A stretch of DNA of 64,000 nt from Schaalia sp. HMT-172 (GTDB lineage Bacteria; Actinomycetota; Actinomycetes; Actinomycetales; Actinomycetaceae), in NCBI RefSeq assembly GCF_030644365.1, contig NZ_CP130058.1, forward strand, positions 1,116,001 to 1,180,000. The letters are read 5' to 3'. This document shows, piece after piece, positions 63,580 to 64,000 of this stretch (the stretch's first letter is position 1; each line of letters starts with the position of its first letter). A program made the translations under genes and the position numbers. The notes below the pieces were generated by a model. It did no database searches. It was not told the DNA's origin and saw only the letters and a program-made list of their open reading frames with translations.

Positions 63580-64000
63580 GTGAGTGAAATCAATCTTGGT
63601 ATGCCCGACGTCGCGGCGTCGCCGTTCCCGCGTCGGCAGACGCATCGCCTGATGGTGGGAGACGTTCCCGTGGGCGGTGGGGCGCCGGTGTCCGTCCAGT
63701 CCATGACGACCACGAAGACGCACGATATTGGCGCGACGCTGCAGCAGATCGCGGAGCTGACCGCCGCGGGCTGTGACATCGTGCGCGTCGCGTGCCCGAC
63801 GGATAAGGATGCTGATGCGCTGCCGATCATCGCGAAGCAGTCCCGTATTCCCGTCATCGCGGACATTCACTTCAAGCCGAAGTACGTGTTCCAGGCGATC
63901 GAGGCCGGTTGCGGCGCCGTGCGCGTGAACCCGGGCAACATCCGTAAGTTCGACGACCAGGTGAAGGACATCTGCAAGGCGGCCTCCGATCACGGCGTCT
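63580..64000 (+). CDS. ispG: 4-hydroxy-3-methylbut-2-enyl diphosphate synthase IspG (partial)
   Basis: The first 140 codons are present and the frame continues off the window edge. [57 protein letters not shown] and [12 protein letters not shown] are clear IspG blocks. The Fe-S cysteines lie beyond the edge. It acts late in the non-mevalonate pathway, in which dxr (60962) is an early step. Confidence 0.95.
   Translation, partial: MSEINLGMPDVAASPFPRRQTHRLMVGDVPVGGGAPVSVQSMTTTKTHDIGATLQQIAELTAAGCDIVRVACPTDKDADALPIIAKQSRIPVIADIHFKPKYVFQAIEAGCGAVRVNPGNIRKFDDQVKDICKAASDHGV

Overview
The window is high-GC, densely packed actinobacterial chromosome. Gene content and order suggest a fermentative member of the Actinomycetaceae, most likely a Schaalia/Actinomyces-type organism; this is inference from composition and gene families, since no rRNA lies in the window. 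Supporting signs are the Rv2206–Rv2173-like gene order familiar from mycobacteria, a PPi-type phosphofructokinase, a class II DAHP synthase, a PASTA kinase beside an Rv2175c-type protein, DivIVA-repeat proteins, and many leaderless promoters (TANNNT, then 6–7 nt, then ATG/GTG). No tRNA, rRNA, IS element, prophage or CRISPR array was seen.

1–12.7 kb is carbohydrate uptake and use plus transport. It holds ettA, a free-standing PTS EIIB, malQ, a convergent EIIA–EIIB pair, a HAD phosphatase–MFS exporter pair, a GH3 beta-glucosidase, a GtrA-like membrane protein, a family 2 glycosyltransferase and an acetyltransferase. 12.7–19.7 kb holds a LytTR/GHKL two-component system co-translated with that acetyltransferase, UDP-galactopyranose mutase, an AEC permease, and the MetP–MetS methionine/alanine importer followed by a phosphomannomutase-like HAD protein.

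19.8–39.4 kb is mostly housekeeping. It runs through an rRNA/tRNA 2'-O-methyltransferase, pyrD, an unrecognised 230-residue protein, a DUF3043 membrane protein, an M20 peptidase, a glycerate-kinase-like protein, erpA, an FKBP lipoprotein, a receiver-like protein, trpD, a DEDDh/GIY-YIG nuclease, an acyltransferase, PPi-PFK, DAHP synthase, the PASTA kinase with its divergent Rv2175c-like neighbour, a polyprenyl synthase and the principal sigma factor.

39.5–64 kb is the translation, secretion and envelope core, almost all on the plus strand: ftsY, ffh, amidohydrolase, rpsP, khpA, rimM, trmD fused to an acetyltransferase domain, rplS, lepB, rnhB, DUF2469, yraN–comM–dprA–xerC, a degenerate M23 protein on the minus strand, then rpsB–tsf–pyrH–frr–cdsA–rlmN, two DivIVA-repeat genes, dxr, a site-2 protease and the start of ispG. 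Many neighbours overlap by 1–4 nt, implying translational coupling.

The most unusual points are: three groups of DnaA-box-like motifs, two of them triplets at about 30-bp spacing and one of these just before yraN–comM–dprA; a perfect 12-bp inverted repeat enclosing the ftsY –10 box and start codon; the TrmD–acetyltransferase fusion; an M23 protein and a glycerate-kinase-like protein that both appear to have lost key catalytic residues; and a split PTS with two EIIBs and one EIIA but no EIIC in the window.
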